Positions 17,135 through 29,574 of a stretch of DNA of 64,000 nucleotides are shown one piece after another. Origin of the DNA: Bacillus zhangzhouensis (lineage in GTDB: Bacteria > Bacillota > Bacilli > Bacillales > Bacillaceae); assembly GCA_025809375.1 (NCBI GenBank), contig CP099514.1:1302001-1366000 (forward strand), given 5' to 3'. The stretch's first letter is position 1; each line of letters starts with the position of its first letter. The notes beneath the pieces are model-generated. The model did not search any database, had not been told where the DNA came from, and saw nothing but the letters and a program-made list of their open reading frames with translations. The position numbers were made by a program, and so were the translations under genes.

Positions 17135-17830
17135 GTGCAATTGAATGTACGAGAGAATCTCAGACAAATAAATGAACAAATACACGAAGCATGTAAAAGA
17201 GCCGGTAGACAACCAGCAGATGTATCAGTCGTCGCTGTGACAAAATATGTCTCGATTGAACGAGCACTAGAAGCCAAGGAAGCAGGGATCATGCACTTTG
17301 GTGAAAATCGTGACCAAGGGTTACTTGAAAAACAGGCGGCCATAACCGATGAAAACATTAGTTGGCACTTCATCGGCAGTTTACAGACGCGAAAAGTGAA
17401 ATCTGTCATTCAGACAATCGACTATTTACATTCGCTCGACAGGATGTCTCTTGCGAATGAAATTGAAAAAAGAGCGGATCACACAGTTCGCTGTTTTGTA
17501 CAAGTGAACACATCACTTGAGGAGTCAAAACACGGCTTGAAAAGTGAAGACGTCATTCCATTTGTGAAGCAGCTTGCTGATTTCAAACAGATTGAAATTG
17601 CTGGACTGATGACAATGGCTCCATTTACAGATGATCACACTATGATTCGAAACTGTTTTAAAACATTAAAAAACCTTCGAGAAGAAGTAAAACATCTTAA
17701 CCAAGTAAATGCACCTTGTCAGCATTTATCGATGGGCATGTCAAATGATTTTGAAATCGCAATTGAAGAAGGTGCGACATTCGTTCGGATTGGCTCTTCA
17801 CTTGTTGGAAATGAAACAGGAGGTGCGTGA
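17135..17830 (+). CDS. ylmE: YggS-family PLP-binding protein YlmE
   Basis: This is a 231-residue YggS/PROSC-family protein that binds pyridoxal phosphate and helps keep PLP and amino-acid pools in balance. Lys37 in VAVTKYV is the expected Schiff-base lysine. [17 protein letters not shown] and [15 protein letters not shown] are family signatures. GTG 17135 directly follows the ylmD stop and has AAGGAGG upstream. In Bacillus it lies in the operon with sepF. Confidence 0.93.
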   Translation: MQLNVRENLRQINEQIHEACKRAGRQPADVSVVAVTKYVSIERALEAKEAGIMHFGENRDQGLLEKQAAITDENISWHFIGSLQTRKVKSVIQTIDYLHSLDRMSLANEIEKRADHTVRCFVQVNTSLEESKHGLKSEDVIPFVKQLADFKQIEIAGLMTMAPFTDDHTMIRNCFKTLKNLREEVKHLNQVNAPCQHLSMGMSNDFEIAIEEGATFVRIGSSLVGNETGGA

Positions 17831-17831
17831 C

Positions 17832-18290
17832 ATGAGCATAAAAAATAAGTTTAAAAGCTTTTTCACTCTCGACGATGAAGAGTATGAGTACGAATATATT
17901 GATGAAGAAAGAGAACCTGTTCAAGAAGAAAAAGGAACGAAGGACAAAGCACCATTTCAAGATCGTCCGCAGACAGGAAAACAAAATGTCGTCAGCTTGC
18001 AAAGCGTGCAGAAATCCTCTAAAGTGGTGTTAAGTGAGCCGCGTGTTTATGCAGAAGCGCAGGAGATTGCAGACCATATAAAAAACAGACGTGCAGTTGT
18101 CGTGAATTTGCAGCGCATTCAGCATGATCAAGCAAAGCGAATCATTGACTTCTTAAGCGGAACCGTTTATGCAATCGGTGGAGACATTCAGCGTATTGGC
18201 TCGAATATATTCCTCTGCACACCTGATAATGTAGATGTATCTGGTACAATATCAGAGCTATTGACAGAGGAAGAACCTCAGAGGTGGTAA
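17832..18290 (+). CDS. sepF: Cell-division protein SepF
   Basis: SepF bundles FtsZ filaments and anchors them to the membrane. The 152-residue protein has an amphipathic N-terminus ([13 protein letters not shown]), an acidic linker (about residues 13-60) and the conserved core [12 protein letters not shown] to [21 protein letters not shown] 17832 lies after AACAGGAGGTG and one base past the ylmE stop. An in-frame extension into ylmE was rejected. Its presence near ftsA/ftsZ agrees with its known backup role for FtsA. Confidence 0.95.
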   Translation: MSIKNKFKSFFTLDDEEYEYEYIDEEREPVQEEKGTKDKAPFQDRPQTGKQNVVSLQSVQKSSKVVLSEPRVYAEAQEIADHIKNRRAVVVNLQRIQHDQAKRIIDFLSGTVYAIGGDIQRIGSNIFLCTPDNVDVSGTISELLTEEEPQRW

Positions 18291-18296
18291 ATCATA

Positions 18297-18578
18297 GTGA
18301 TTCTATATTACATTTTCCAGCTTTTACAGACTGTATTAACGATTTACTCATTCGCGATTATTATTTACATCTTTATGTCATGGGTGCCATCTGCAAGAGA
18401 AACTGTAGTTGGCCGTTTTCTGACAAACATTTGCGAACCATATTTAGAACCATTTCGTAAAATTATTCCACCAATCGGCATGATTGACATCTCGCCGATT
18501 GTGGCATTGCTTGTGATTCGTTTTGCATCATCATATGGACTAACGGGTCTTTACAATATGATTGTGCGCTTCATGTAA
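18297..18578 (+). CDS. ylmG: YggT-family membrane protein YlmG
   Basis: This 93-residue protein has two membrane helices (about residues 5-28 and 65-85) and the family phrases [15 protein letters not shown] and [22 protein letters not shown]. It starts with GTG 18297, six bases after sepF, with GAGGTGG upstream. YggT proteins are linked by position to cell division, and in plastids to nucleoid distribution; the bacterial role is not clear. Confidence 0.9.
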   Translation: MILYYIFQLLQTVLTIYSFAIIIYIFMSWVPSARETVVGRFLTNICEPYLEPFRKIIPPIGMIDISPIVALLVIRFASSYGLTGLYNMIVRFM

Positions 18579-18588
18579 ACAGGCTGCC

Positions 18589-18613
18589 GGGCTTGGCACT
18601 GCCAGGCTCTTTT
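18589..18613 (+). terminator. Weak terminator or attenuator between ylmG and ylmH
   Basis: GGGCTTGGC and GCCAGGCTC can form nine pairs (two G-U) with a 3-base loop ACT, followed by four T residues. Read-through into ylmH is likely. Confidence 0.5.
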
Positions 18614-18631
18614 ACATAAGAGGGGAACAAA

Positions 18632-19408
18632 ATGAGCGATATTTATCAGCATTTTAGAAAAGACGAACAACCATTTGTCGACCAAGTGTTAGGCTGGAAA
18701 AAAATCGCACTCGACCAATATCGAGTGAAATTAACAGACTTCCTTGACCCGCGTGAGCAGTTTATAACCCAATCAGTCATCCAGCATGCTGAAGAACTTG
18801 GGATCATGTTTTTTGGCGGGTATGAGGGAGCAGAGCGCAAAAGAGCCCTCATTTATCCTGATTATTTAGAACCTTCTATTCAAGATGTTGAGCTGTCATA
18901 TTTTCAGGTGAACTATGCGAAAAAATTTATTTCCATCGAACACCCGAAGCTTCTCGGCTCATTGATTGGGACAGGCTTGAAGCGTCAAAAATTCGGAGAT
19001 CTATTGTTTTCAGAGGAAGATGTGCAGTTTATTTGTACAAGTGATGTCGCCGATTTTGTGCGGGCGCATCTGACACATGTCGGCAGAGCACCCGTTTCAT
19101 TAGAGGAAATCATGCAGGCAGAAATAAAGCCAGTGATGACGAAGACTGATATCAAAGAAGATACCATTTCTTCACTTCGGCTGGATGCTGTATGTGCTGC
19201 TGTCAGCCGTCAGTCTCGGCAAAAAGCACAGCTTTTAGTCAAAAATGGGCTTGTCAAAGTCAATTGGAAAGTCACTGAGGACCCTTCCTTTACAATCGGT
19301 GAAGGCGATCAGCTCTCTGTTCGGGGATTTGGCCGCTTTAGTCTCAAAACGATTGATGGGAAGACCAAAAAAGATAAATTCAAAGTAACATTTGAGCTTC
19401 TGACATAA
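18632..19408 (+). CDS. ylmH: S4-domain RNA-binding protein YlmH
   Basis: This 258-residue protein has an N-terminal YlmH domain (GGYEGAERKRALIYPDY near 70) and a C-terminal S4 RNA-binding domain (about residues 183-245, RLDAVCAAVSRQSRQKAQLL). YlmH of B. subtilis has been linked to rescue of stalled 50S-peptidyl-tRNA complexes in ribosome-associated quality control. That is notable because rqcH also lies in this window. AAGAGGGGAAC precedes ATG 18632. Confidence 0.92.
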   Translation: MSDIYQHFRKDEQPFVDQVLGWKKIALDQYRVKLTDFLDPREQFITQSVIQHAEELGIMFFGGYEGAERKRALIYPDYLEPSIQDVELSYFQVNYAKKFISIEHPKLLGSLIGTGLKRQKFGDLLFSEEDVQFICTSDVADFVRAHLTHVGRAPVSLEEIMQAEIKPVMTKTDIKEDTISSLRLDAVCAAVSRQSRQKAQLLVKNGLVKVNWKVTEDPSFTIGEGDQLSVRGFGRFSLKTIDGKTKKDKFKVTFELLT

Positions 19409-19434
19409 CGAACTTGAATCTGGAGGTGGCGAGG

Positions 19435-19929
19435 TTGCCATTAACACCTAATGATATTCATAATAAAACGTTCACAAAAAGCTTCCGCGGCTATGACGAA
19501 GATGAAGTAAACGAGTTTTTAAGCCAAGTACGTAAAGACTACGAGATCGTACTTCGTAAAAAAAGCGAGCTCGAAGATAAAGTAAACGAGCTTGACGAAA
19601 GACTAGGTCATTTTGCCACAATTGAAGAGACATTAAACAAATCAATTCTTGTCGCGCAGGAAGCAGCAGAAGACGTCAAGCGTCATTCGGATAAAGAAGC
19701 AAAATTGATTATTCGTGAAGCAGAGAAAAATGCAGACCGTATTATCAACGAAGCGCTGTCAAAATCAAGAAAGATTGCAATGGAAATTGAAGAGCTGAAG
19801 AAACAGTCGAAGGTCTTTAGAACGCGCTTCCAAATGCTTATCGAAGCGCAGCTTGATCTTCTGAAAAATGACGATTGGGATCATTTACTGGAATATGAAG
19901 TAGATGCTGTCTTTGACGAAAAAGAATAA
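19435..19929 (+). CDS. divIVA: Cell-pole/division protein DivIVA
   Basis: DivIVA binds negatively curved membrane at septa and poles and recruits MinJ and sporulation proteins. The 164-residue product has the membrane-binding crossed-loop N-domain (PLTPNDIHNKTFTKSFRGYD) and a long coiled coil (about residues 30-145). TTG 19435 is chosen because GGAGGTGG precedes it and the N-terminus then equals that of B. subtilis DivIVA; the upstream in-frame ATG 19414 precedes the ribosome site. Confidence 0.95.
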   Translation: MPLTPNDIHNKTFTKSFRGYDEDEVNEFLSQVRKDYEIVLRKKSELEDKVNELDERLGHFATIEETLNKSILVAQEAAEDVKRHSDKEAKLIIREAEKNADRIINEALSKSRKIAMEIEELKKQSKVFRTRFQMLIEAQLDLLKNDDWDHLLEYEVDAVFDEKE

Positions 19930-19939
19930 GCGCATCATC

Positions 19940-19969
19940 TTGACATGACGTGCTCATGTTGCATATAAT
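19940..19969 (+). promoter_or_regulatory. Sigma-A promoter for the ileS T-box transcript
   Basis: TTGACA and TATAAT, both perfect, are separated by 18 bases. The start is expected near 19976, at the head of the T-box leader. Confidence 0.88.
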
Positions 19970-19975
19970 ACCATC

Positions 19976-20246
19976 ATAAATTAACAAGAGATAAACGTTT
20001 GAAAGGGACACTCGCAGCTGTCACATGCGTAATTTAGCGAATCAGGGATGGTGGAAGCCTGACATTACGAGACGTTGCAATGAGATCACCCCTTAAGTTC
20101 CTTTTCTGAAAAAAACCAGTAAGAAAAGGCGTCTGATCACGTTACGATTTTAGAGTGGATAAGCGGTTCTTTCATATCGCTTGTCTAAAAGGGTGGTACC
20201 GCGAGACAAGCCTTCTCGTCCCTTATGGGATGAGAGGGCTTTTTTT
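19976..20246 (+). ncRNA. T-box riboswitch (isoleucine) controlling ileS
   Basis: The leader has the conserved T-box AGGGTGGTACCGCG at 20190-20203. Stem I has the distal GGATGGTGGAAGCCTG element, and the probable specifier codon ATC (Ile) is at 20095-20097 followed by A. A 14-bp terminator (20209-20240, loop TTAT, then T residues) follows. Uncharged tRNA-Ile should pair at the specifier and T-box and prevent termination before ileS. Confidence 0.93.
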
Positions 20247-20285
20247 ATTGTTTTTTAATCAGAATTTGCATGTGGAGGAATGGGT

Positions 20286-23051
20286 ATGAACTACAAAGAC
20301 ACCTTATTAATGCCGAAAACAGAATTCCCAATGAGAGGGAACTTGCCGAACAAAGAACCTGAAATCCAAGAGAAGTGGGAAGAGAAAGACATCTATCAAA
20401 TGGTTTTAGAGCGGACTAAAGGACGCCCGACGTTTATTTTGCATGATGGACCTCCATATGCGAATGGTGACATTCATATGGGGCATGCACTCAATAAAAT
20501 CCTAAAAGATTTTATCGTCCGTTTTAAATCAATGAACGGGTATCACGCACCGTACGTACCAGGCTGGGATACACACGGCTTACCAATTGAAACAGCTCTC
20601 ACGAAAAATAAAAAAGTAAAACGCAAAGAAATGTCTACAGCAGAATTCCGCAAACTATGCGAGGAGTATGCTTGGAAGCAAATTGAAGGCCAGCGCAACC
20701 AGTTTAAGCGATTAGGCATCAGAGCAGACTGGGACAATCCATATGTCACATTAAAGCCTGAATACGAAGCGCAGCAAATCCTTGTCTTTGGTGAAATGGC
20801 GAAGAGAGGCTATATCTATAAAGGATTAAAGCCTGTTAACTGGTCTCCTTCAAGTGAATCAGCCCTCGCTGAAGCGGAAATTGAATATAAAGACAAACGT
20901 TCACCATCCATTTACGTTTCGTTTAAAGTAAAAGATGGCAAAGGTGTTCTTGAAAATGGCGAACAATTCATTATCTGGACAACAACCCCTTGGACGCTTC
21001 CTGCAAACCTTGGCATTTGTGTTCATCCAAACTTAGAGTACAGTGTTCTTCAAGTCGGTGCTGAGCGTTATGTCGTTGCATCTGAACTGGTTGAACAAGT
21101 GGCAAAAACACTCGGCTTTGAAGAGTATGAAGTCGTGAAAATGCTAAAAGGAAAAGAATTAGACACCATCGTTGCAGAGCATCCGATCTATGGTAGAGAT
21201 TCTCTTGTGATGCTTGGCGATCACGTGACAACTGATGCAGGAACAGGCTGTGTTCACACAGCTCCAGGACACGGAGAAGATGACTTTATTGTCAGTATGA
21301 AATACGGTCTTGATGTGCTCTGTCCAGTAGATGAAAAAGGTGTGATGACAGAGGAGGCGCCTGGTTTTGAAGGACTATTTTACGAGGATGCCAATAAAGC
21401 CATTACAGAACAGCTTGAAGCAAAAGGCGCGCTGAAAAAGCTCGACTTTATCACGCACTCTTATCCGCATGACTGGAGAACGAAAAAACCAACGATTTAT
21501 CGTGCGACAGCTCAGTGGTTTGCATCCATTAAAGATTTTAGAGAAGCGTTATTAGACAATATTAAAGAAACGAAATGGGTTCCAGCATGGGGCGAAACAC
21601 GCCTGTTCAATATGGTGCGTGACAGAGGTGACTGGTGCATTTCAAGACAGCGTGTATGGGGTGTTCCAATTCCGGTCTTTTATGCGGAAAATGGGGAGCC
21701 GATCATCACGGACGAAACCATTCAGCATGTATCTCAATTATTTAGAGAGCATGGCTCAAATATTTGGTTTGAAAAAGAAGCGAAAGAGCTATTGCCGGAA
21801 GGCTTTACACATCCAGGCAGCCCGAATGGTGAATTCACAAAAGAACAGGACATCATGGATGTATGGTTTGATTCCGGTTCTTCTCACCAAGCTGTTTTAG
21901 AGGAAAGAGATGACCTAGTCCGTCCGGCAGATCTTTACCTTGAAGGCTCTGACCAATATCGCGGCTGGTTTAACTCCTCTTTATCAACAGCAGTTGCTGT
22001 CACTGGAAAAGCACCATATAAAGGTGTCCTAAGCCATGGCTTCACGCTTGATAAAGAAGGGCGTAAGATGAGTAAATCATTAGGCAATACGATTGACCCA
22101 ACGAAGGTCGCCAAGCAGCTTGGTGCGGAGATTCTTAGACTTTGGGTATCTTCTGTCAACTATCAAGCCGATCATCCAGTGTCTGATGATATTTTGAAAC
22201 AAGTAGCAGAAGTCTATCGTAAGATCCGTAACACCTTCCGCTTCCTGCATGGAAACCTATTTGACTTTGACCCAGCAGTTAACGCCGTGCCAGTAGAAGA
22301 GCTTCGCGAAGTGGATCAATACATCATGATCAAATTAAACAAATTGATTGATAAAGTGAAAAAAGCTTATGATGATTACGAATTTGCGGTCGTTTATCAT
22401 GCGATTCACAATTTCTGTACGATTGAGCTCAGCTCTTTCTATCTCGATTTTGCAAAGGATGTCGTCTACATTGAGCATGCGGATCATCCAGACCGCCGTA
22501 GCATGCAGACGGTCTTCTACGAAACATTAATGGCTTTAGTGAAGCTGACTGCCCCAATTCTTCCGCATACCGCAGATGAATTATGGAGCCACTTAAGCTT
22601 TGTTGAAGAGCCAAGTGTTCAGTTAACAGATATGCCAGAGGGTGCGCTAGTTCCTCAAGCTGAAGCGACAGAAGCGAAGTTTGACCGCTTTATGGAAGTA
22701 CGTGATGATGTGCTAAAAGCACTTGAGATTGCGCGTAACGAGAAAGTCATCGGACGTTCACTTGAAGCAAGTGTGACGCTTTATGCGACAGCTGAAGTGA
22801 AAAATCTTCTTGCATCTATTAAAGAAGATGTAAAGCAGCTCTTTATCATCTCTGAATTAACCGTAGAAGATGAGCAGCATGCAGATACATCAGCACCTGA
22901 ATATGCCTCAGGACGAATTGTGGTTCAAAAAGCAGAAGGAGAACTGTGCGAACGTTCCCGCATTATTTCAAAAGACGTTGGTGCAAATCCGAAATACCCA
23001 ACATTGTCGCTGAAAAATGCTGAAATCGTGGAGAAATATTACCAGAATTAA
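20286..23051 (+). CDS. ileS: Isoleucyl-tRNA synthetase
   Basis: IleRS charges tRNA-Ile. The 921-residue protein is a class I synthetase with the HIGH-type motif HMGH at residues 64-67, KMSKS at 594-598, the editing domain between them ([29 protein letters not shown]), and an anticodon-binding region. The C-terminal zinc knuckle expected in bacterial IleRS is mostly missing: Cys888 remains, but the other three positions read Ser891, Ser908 and Asn911. ATG 20286 has GGAGG at correct spacing; ATG 20280 is too close to it. Confidence 0.97.
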   Translation: MNYKDTLLMPKTEFPMRGNLPNKEPEIQEKWEEKDIYQMVLERTKGRPTFILHDGPPYANGDIHMGHALNKILKDFIVRFKSMNGYHAPYVPGWDTHGLPIETALTKNKKVKRKEMSTAEFRKLCEEYAWKQIEGQRNQFKRLGIRADWDNPYVTLKPEYEAQQILVFGEMAKRGYIYKGLKPVNWSPSSESALAEAEIEYKDKRSPSIYVSFKVKDGKGVLENGEQFIIWTTTPWTLPANLGICVHPNLEYSVLQVGAERYVVASELVEQVAKTLGFEEYEVVKMLKGKELDTIVAEHPIYGRDSLVMLGDHVTTDAGTGCVHTAPGHGEDDFIVSMKYGLDVLCPVDEKGVMTEEAPGFEGLFYEDANKAITEQLEAKGALKKLDFITHSYPHDWRTKKPTIYRATAQWFASIKDFREALLDNIKETKWVPAWGETRLFNMVRDRGDWCISRQRVWGVPIPVFYAENGEPIITDETIQHVSQLFREHGSNIWFEKEAKELLPEGFTHPGSPNGEFTKEQDIMDVWFDSGSSHQAVLEERDDLVRPADLYLEGSDQYRGWFNSSLSTAVAVTGKAPYKGVLSHGFTLDKEGRKMSKSLGNTIDPTKVAKQLGAEILRLWVSSVNYQADHPVSDDILKQVAEVYRKIRNTFRFLHGNLFDFDPAVNAVPVEELREVDQYIMIKLNKLIDKVKKAYDDYEFAVVYHAIHNFCTIELSSFYLDFAKDVVYIEHADHPDRRSMQTVFYETLMALVKLTAPILPHTADELWSHLSFVEEPSVQLTDMPEGALVPQAEATEAKFDRFMEVRDDVLKALEIARNEKVIGRSLEASVTLYATAEVKNLLASIKEDVKQLFIISELTVEDEQHADTSAPEYASGRIVVQKAEGELCERSRIISKDVGANPKYPTLSLKNAEIVEKYYQN

Positions 23052-23073
23052 CAGTGCGATATCACCAAACTAG

Positions 23074-23104
23074 CGCCCCGTCATACGGGGCGTTTTCTTT
23101 TTTG
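23074..23104 (+). terminator. ileS terminator
   Basis: CGCCCCG and CGGGGCG pair around TCATA and are followed by TTTTCTTTTTTT. Confidence 0.92.
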
Positions 23105-23210
23105 AGAAAATGACAGCGTTTAGAACGAAAGGAAAAATCTTATGGCTTTAAAGTGACCAGGCGGGGCAACAATATGATTATCACGACAGGGCAGGAGTTG
23201 AAATAGCGAC

Positions 23211-23582
23211 ATGAATGGCGATCTAGAGACGATTTACACGGAACTCCTTCAAATGAAAGAAGAGCTGCAATCTAAACTGTTTGAATACGCATCATTTCGT
23301 TCACCCGCTGAGCATGTCACATTGAATGAGGTCAAAACGACCACGCTTCTTTATCACATCAAAGAAGAGCTGCAAGATGTGTCTCTCGCTATTGCAAAAA
23401 TCGAACAAGGAACCTATGGCATATGTGAGGCAACAGGAGATGTGATTCCGCTTGAACAAATGAGTATTCTTCCTACCGCCCGCACGGCTGATGACTTTTT
23501 ATATCATAAGCAATACGAGAAAAAAGCATTCACTTATCCTTATGAATCAAATGATTCTCATTTTGAAGCCTTCCACATGTAG
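23211..23582 (+). CDS. ylyA: YlyA, DksA/TraR-like RNA polymerase-binding protein
   Basis: This 123-residue protein has an N-terminal coiled coil and the family phrase IEQGTYGICEATGDVIPLEQMSILPTA (here split only for description). Only one of the four zinc cysteines of DksA remains. B. subtilis YlyA is reported to bind RNA polymerase and to affect sigma-G-dependent germination genes; the position between ileS and lspA is the same. GCAGGAG lies 13 bases before ATG 23211, a rather long spacing. Confidence 0.82.
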   Translation: MNGDLETIYTELLQMKEELQSKLFEYASFRSPAEHVTLNEVKTTTLLYHIKEELQDVSLAIAKIEQGTYGICEATGDVIPLEQMSILPTARTADDFLYHKQYEKKAFTYPYESNDSHFEAFHM

Positions 23583-23634
23583 GGAGGTTTTTATCTGTCA
23601 ACTTAAGTTTCTTTACTCCTTTCTGTTTTCTTGA

Positions 23635-23640
23635 TAAAAT
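23635..23640 (+). promoter_or_regulatory. Possible -10 element before lspA
   Basis: TTGATAAAAT contains TAAAAT preceded by TGA, an extended -10 pattern, 37 bases before the lspA start. The -35 is poor. Confidence 0.35.
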
Positions 23641-23676
23641 GCTTAAAGATCAAAGTATGAAGATGGAGGAACGTGT

Positions 23677-24144
23677 GTGTTCTATTACATAATCGTATTT
23701 GTTATCATTTGTTTAGACCAATTAACAAAATGGCTCATTGTCAAAAATATGATGCTAGGAGATTCTGTTCCAGTAATTGATGGATTCTTTTATATCACAT
23801 CTCACCGAAATTCAGGGGCCGCATGGGGAATTCTCCAAGGGCAAATGTGGTTTTTTTATGTGATCACACTCGTTGTTATTGCGGGAATTGTTTATTACTT
23901 ACAAAAACATGGACAAAAGGACAAGCTGCTGGGAGTAGCGCTGGCCTTAATGCTTGGCGGAGCGATCGGAAACTTTATCGACCGTATTTTTCGTCAGGAA
24001 GTGGTTGATTTTGCTCATTTCGTATTTGGGGATTATCACTACCCAATCTTTAATATTGCAGATTCTTCTCTCTGTGTAGGGGTTATTCTGCTCTTCATTC
24101 AAATGCTGTTAGATGGAAAGAAAAATAAGGAGTCAACTACATGA
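23677..24144 (+). CDS. lspA: Lipoprotein signal peptidase LspA
   Basis: LspA is the membrane aspartic peptidase that cuts diacylated prolipoproteins. The 155-residue protein has four membrane helices and the conserved phrases [26 protein letters not shown] and [11 protein letters not shown]; the two catalytic aspartates lie in the last two. It starts with GTG 23677 after GATGGAGG. The stop overlaps the ATG of rluD (ATGA). Confidence 0.95.
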   Translation: MFYYIIVFVIICLDQLTKWLIVKNMMLGDSVPVIDGFFYITSHRNSGAAWGILQGQMWFFYVITLVVIAGIVYYLQKHGQKDKLLGVALALMLGGAIGNFIDRIFRQEVVDFAHFVFGDYHYPIFNIADSSLCVGVILLFIQMLLDGKKNKESTT

Positions 24145-25055
24145 ATCAAGTAAATATTGCCGTTTCAGAAGAACAAACGAGTGAACGGCTAGATAAATTT
24201 CTAAGCACGACAGAACCAGAATGGTCAAGAACCCAAATCCAGCAATGGTTAAAAGATGGGCTGATCAAAGTAAACGGGAAACAAGTAAAGGCCAATTACA
24301 AAGTACAAGCTGGAGATCAAATCAAAGTGGAGATTCCAGATCCGGAAGCGCTAGATGTAGAAGCAGAACCAATGGATCTTGATATTTATTATGAGGATGC
24401 AGATGTGTTAGTCGTAAATAAACCACGAGGAATGGTCGTTCATCCAGCGCCAGGTCATGTGTCAGGAACACTTGTAAATGGTTTAATGGCACATTGTACG
24501 GATTTATCAGGGATTAACGGTGTGATGCGTCCTGGAATTGTCCACCGAATTGATAAAGATACGTCTGGGCTGTTAATGGTGGCGAAAAACGATATGGCAC
24601 ATGAGTCACTCGTCAATCAGCTGGTGGCTAAAACTGTCACAAGAAAGTATACGGCTGTTGTCCACGGTATTATCCAGCATGATACAGGCACAATTGATGC
24701 ACCAATTGGCAGAGACAAAAAAGACCGCCAAAGCATGACGGTCACAAAAGAAAATGCAAAACAGGCCGTCACTCACTTTGATGTGATTGAACGCTTTAAA
24801 GACTTCACAGTTGTCGAATGCCGTCTTGAAACAGGCAGAACACACCAAATTCGTGTTCATATGAAATATATCGGCTACCCTCTTGCAGGAGATCCGAAAT
24901 ATGGACCGAGAAAAACAGTCGATTTTAATGGACAGCTGCTGCATGCAGGTGTTTTAGGATTTGATCATCCTAGAACAGGAGAATATATCGAGTTCACAGC
25001 ACCAATTCCAGCTGATATGCAAGCCTTTATCGATTCATTAAGAAATAACGATTGA
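24141..25055 (+). CDS. ylyB: 23S rRNA pseudouridine synthase, RluD family (YlyB)
   Basis: This 304-residue protein has an N-terminal S4 domain (about residues 14-75, [22 protein letters not shown]) and a catalytic domain with [11 protein letters not shown], where Asp is the nucleophile. It fits the RluD/RluA family that modifies 23S rRNA; exact target uridines are inferred from the family. Translation is coupled to lspA by a 4-base overlap. The pyr promoter overlaps its last codons. Confidence 0.92.
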   Translation: MNQVNIAVSEEQTSERLDKFLSTTEPEWSRTQIQQWLKDGLIKVNGKQVKANYKVQAGDQIKVEIPDPEALDVEAEPMDLDIYYEDADVLVVNKPRGMVVHPAPGHVSGTLVNGLMAHCTDLSGINGVMRPGIVHRIDKDTSGLLMVAKNDMAHESLVNQLVAKTVTRKYTAVVHGIIQHDTGTIDAPIGRDKKDRQSMTVTKENAKQAVTHFDVIERFKDFTVVECRLETGRTHQIRVHMKYIGYPLAGDPKYGPRKTVDFNGQLLHAGVLGFDHPRTGEYIEFTAPIPADMQAFIDSLRNND

Positions 25056-25080
25056 CAGGCCGTTCTTTTTTTGAAATAAT
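25052..25080 (+). promoter_or_regulatory. Promoter of the pyr operon
   Basis: TTGACA overlaps the stop codon of rluD and lies 17 bases before AATAAT. It is the only good promoter upstream of the first PyrR attenuator. Confidence 0.75.
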
Positions 25081-25104
25081 AAACGAAGAAATTGAGATTC
25101 TTTA

Positions 25105-25201
25105 AAACAGTCCAGAGAGGCTGAGAAGGATAACGGATCAATTTGTGCACGCGTATGCACAAATGAACGCCCCTCTCTGCCCTTTGCAGAAGGGGCTTTT
25201 T
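25105..25201 (+). promoter_or_regulatory. PyrR attenuator 1 (before pyrR)
   Basis: The PyrR-binding loop sequence TCCAGAGAGGCT (25111-25122) is followed by an intrinsic terminator, stem GCCCCTCTCTGC / GCAGAAGGGGC at 25169-25196 with T residues after it. PyrR bound with UMP stabilises the anti-antiterminator and lets the terminator form. Confidence 0.9.
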
Positions 25202-25222
25202 ATTTGTCAAAAAGAGGTGTAA

Positions 25223-25768
<546 letters not shown>

Positions 25769-25784
25769 CCTTTTTAAATGCATT

Positions 25785-25892
25785 CCAGAGAGTTTGCAAA
25801 GAGGGCAATAACAGAGACACCGAGCACACGGCTAACATGACGTGTACGGTTTTTCTAGGCCTCTTTGCGCATATTCGCAAAGAGGCTTTTTT
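25785..25892 (+). promoter_or_regulatory. PyrR attenuator 2 (pyrR-pyrP)
   Basis: TCCAGAGAG (25785-25793) followed by TTTGCAAAGAGGG is the PyrR-binding element. The terminator is a perfect 11-bp stem, GCCTCTTTGCG / CGCAAAGAGGC (25859-25886), with T residues following. Confidence 0.9.
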
Positions 25893-25923
25893 AATGAAAA
25901 AGGACACATCTAGGAGGAAAATC

Positions 25924-27252
25924 ATGAGTCAGCAAAAAGCCAATTTAGGCATTCGAGATATTCCAAAACCATTCACATGGCTGTCACTTAGCCTGCAGCA
26001 TTTGTTTGCGATGTTTGGAGCAACCATTCTTGTACCAAAAATCATTGATATGAGTCCAGCTGTCGCGCTCATTTCAAGCGGTGTGGGAACGATTGTTTAC
26101 CTCATCATTACACGAGGACAAATTCCGGCGTATCTTGGATCGTCATTTGCCTTCATTGCCCCCATACTGAATGTCAAAGCAACAGGAGGACCTGGAGCCG
26201 CAATGGTTGGCGCCTTCATGGCGGGTGTCGCTTATGCGCTCATCGCTCTGTTCATTAAATGGCTCGGTACAGGCTGGCTGATGAAGCTTCTGCCGCCGGT
26301 TGTCGTAGGACCAGTCATTATGGTCATTGGACTTGGACTCGCTGGAACAGCTGTCAACATGGCAATGTATGTTGATCCAAATGCAACCGAGCTTGTTTAC
26401 AGTCTCAAGCACTTAATGGTTGCTGGCTTCACACTGGCTGTCACGATTATCAGCATGATCTTCCTAAGGGGATTCCTTAGCTTAATCCCAGTCTTAATCG
26501 GCATTATCAGTGGCTATCTCTTTGCCTTAACACAAGGTATTGTCAACTTCCAGCCGGTCATTGACGCAAAATGGTTTGCTGTACCAGACTTCGTCGTACC
26601 ATTTGTCGACTACACACCTGCTGTGACTTTAAGCATTCTCACCGTGATGGTGCCGGTTGCTTTTGTGACAATGTCTGAGCATATCGGCCACCAAGTGGTG
26701 TTAAGTAAGGTCGTAGGACAAGATTTTATTAAAAAACCGGGTCTTCACCGCTCCATTTTAGGAGACAGTGCGGCGACCATCTTCGCTTCACTTATTGGCG
26801 GACCACCAACAACAACTTATGGAGAGAATATTGGCGTACTTGCTATCACAAGAGTGTTCAGTATCTTCGTCATCGGCGGAGCAGCGGTGTTTGCGATCTG
26901 CTTCGGTTTTGTAGGAAAAATGTCAGCATTAATCAGTACAGTGCCGTCCGCGGTGATGGGAGGCGTTTCGTTTCTGCTCTTTGGAATCATTGCCTCAAGC
27001 GGTCTGAGAATCCTGATTGATCATAAAGTGAATTTTGAAGAAAAGCGTAATCTTATTATTGCATCAGTCATCCTAGTTATCGGTATTGGCGGAGCATTCA
27101 TTGAGGTGAAACAAATCAATCTCACCCTATCTGGAATGGCACTTGCTGCGATTACAGGTGTCCTGTTAAACCTGATCCTGCCGCATCAAAAAGTAGAAGA
27201 TGACGAGTCAAATGAATCAAATACAGAAAACCTTTTAAAAGAAGTCCAGTGA
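25924..27252 (+). CDS. pyrP: Uracil permease PyrP
   Basis: This 442-residue NCS2-family transporter imports uracil by proton symport. It has about 12-14 membrane helices and the family phrases QHLFAMFGATILVP and FGENIG-like TTTYGENIGVLAITRV. ATG 25924 has TAGGAGG upstream; the long in-frame extension to 25837 runs through the attenuator and was rejected. The acidic C-terminal tail overlaps attenuator 3 at its stop codon. Confidence 0.95.
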   Translation: MSQQKANLGIRDIPKPFTWLSLSLQHLFAMFGATILVPKIIDMSPAVALISSGVGTIVYLIITRGQIPAYLGSSFAFIAPILNVKATGGPGAAMVGAFMAGVAYALIALFIKWLGTGWLMKLLPPVVVGPVIMVIGLGLAGTAVNMAMYVDPNATELVYSLKHLMVAGFTLAVTIISMIFLRGFLSLIPVLIGIISGYLFALTQGIVNFQPVIDAKWFAVPDFVVPFVDYTPAVTLSILTVMVPVAFVTMSEHIGHQVVLSKVVGQDFIKKPGLHRSILGDSAATIFASLIGGPPTTTYGENIGVLAITRVFSIFVIGGAAVFAICFGFVGKMSALISTVPSAVMGGVSFLLFGIIASSGLRILIDHKVNFEEKRNLIIASVILVIGIGGAFIEVKQINLTLSGMALAAITGVLLNLILPHQKVEDDESNESNTENLLKEVQ

Positions 27253-27343
27253 GGCTGCCAAGGGTTCTAAAATGAGCAGAATGCACGAAAGTGCCGCTGC
27301 TTCTTTTGGAGAACCCTAAGCTGTGGAGGCTTAGGGTTTTTTT
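27245..27343 (+). promoter_or_regulatory. PyrR attenuator 3 (pyrP-pyrB)
   Basis: The binding element TCCAGTGAGGCTG begins inside the last codons of pyrP, and its TGA is the pyrP stop. The terminator stem AACCCTAAGC / GCTTAGGGTT (27312-27338) precedes T residues. Confidence 0.88.
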
Positions 27344-27359
27344 AACCTGAAAGTGATGA

Positions 27360-29570
<2,211 letters not shown>

Positions 29571-29574
<4 letters not shown>

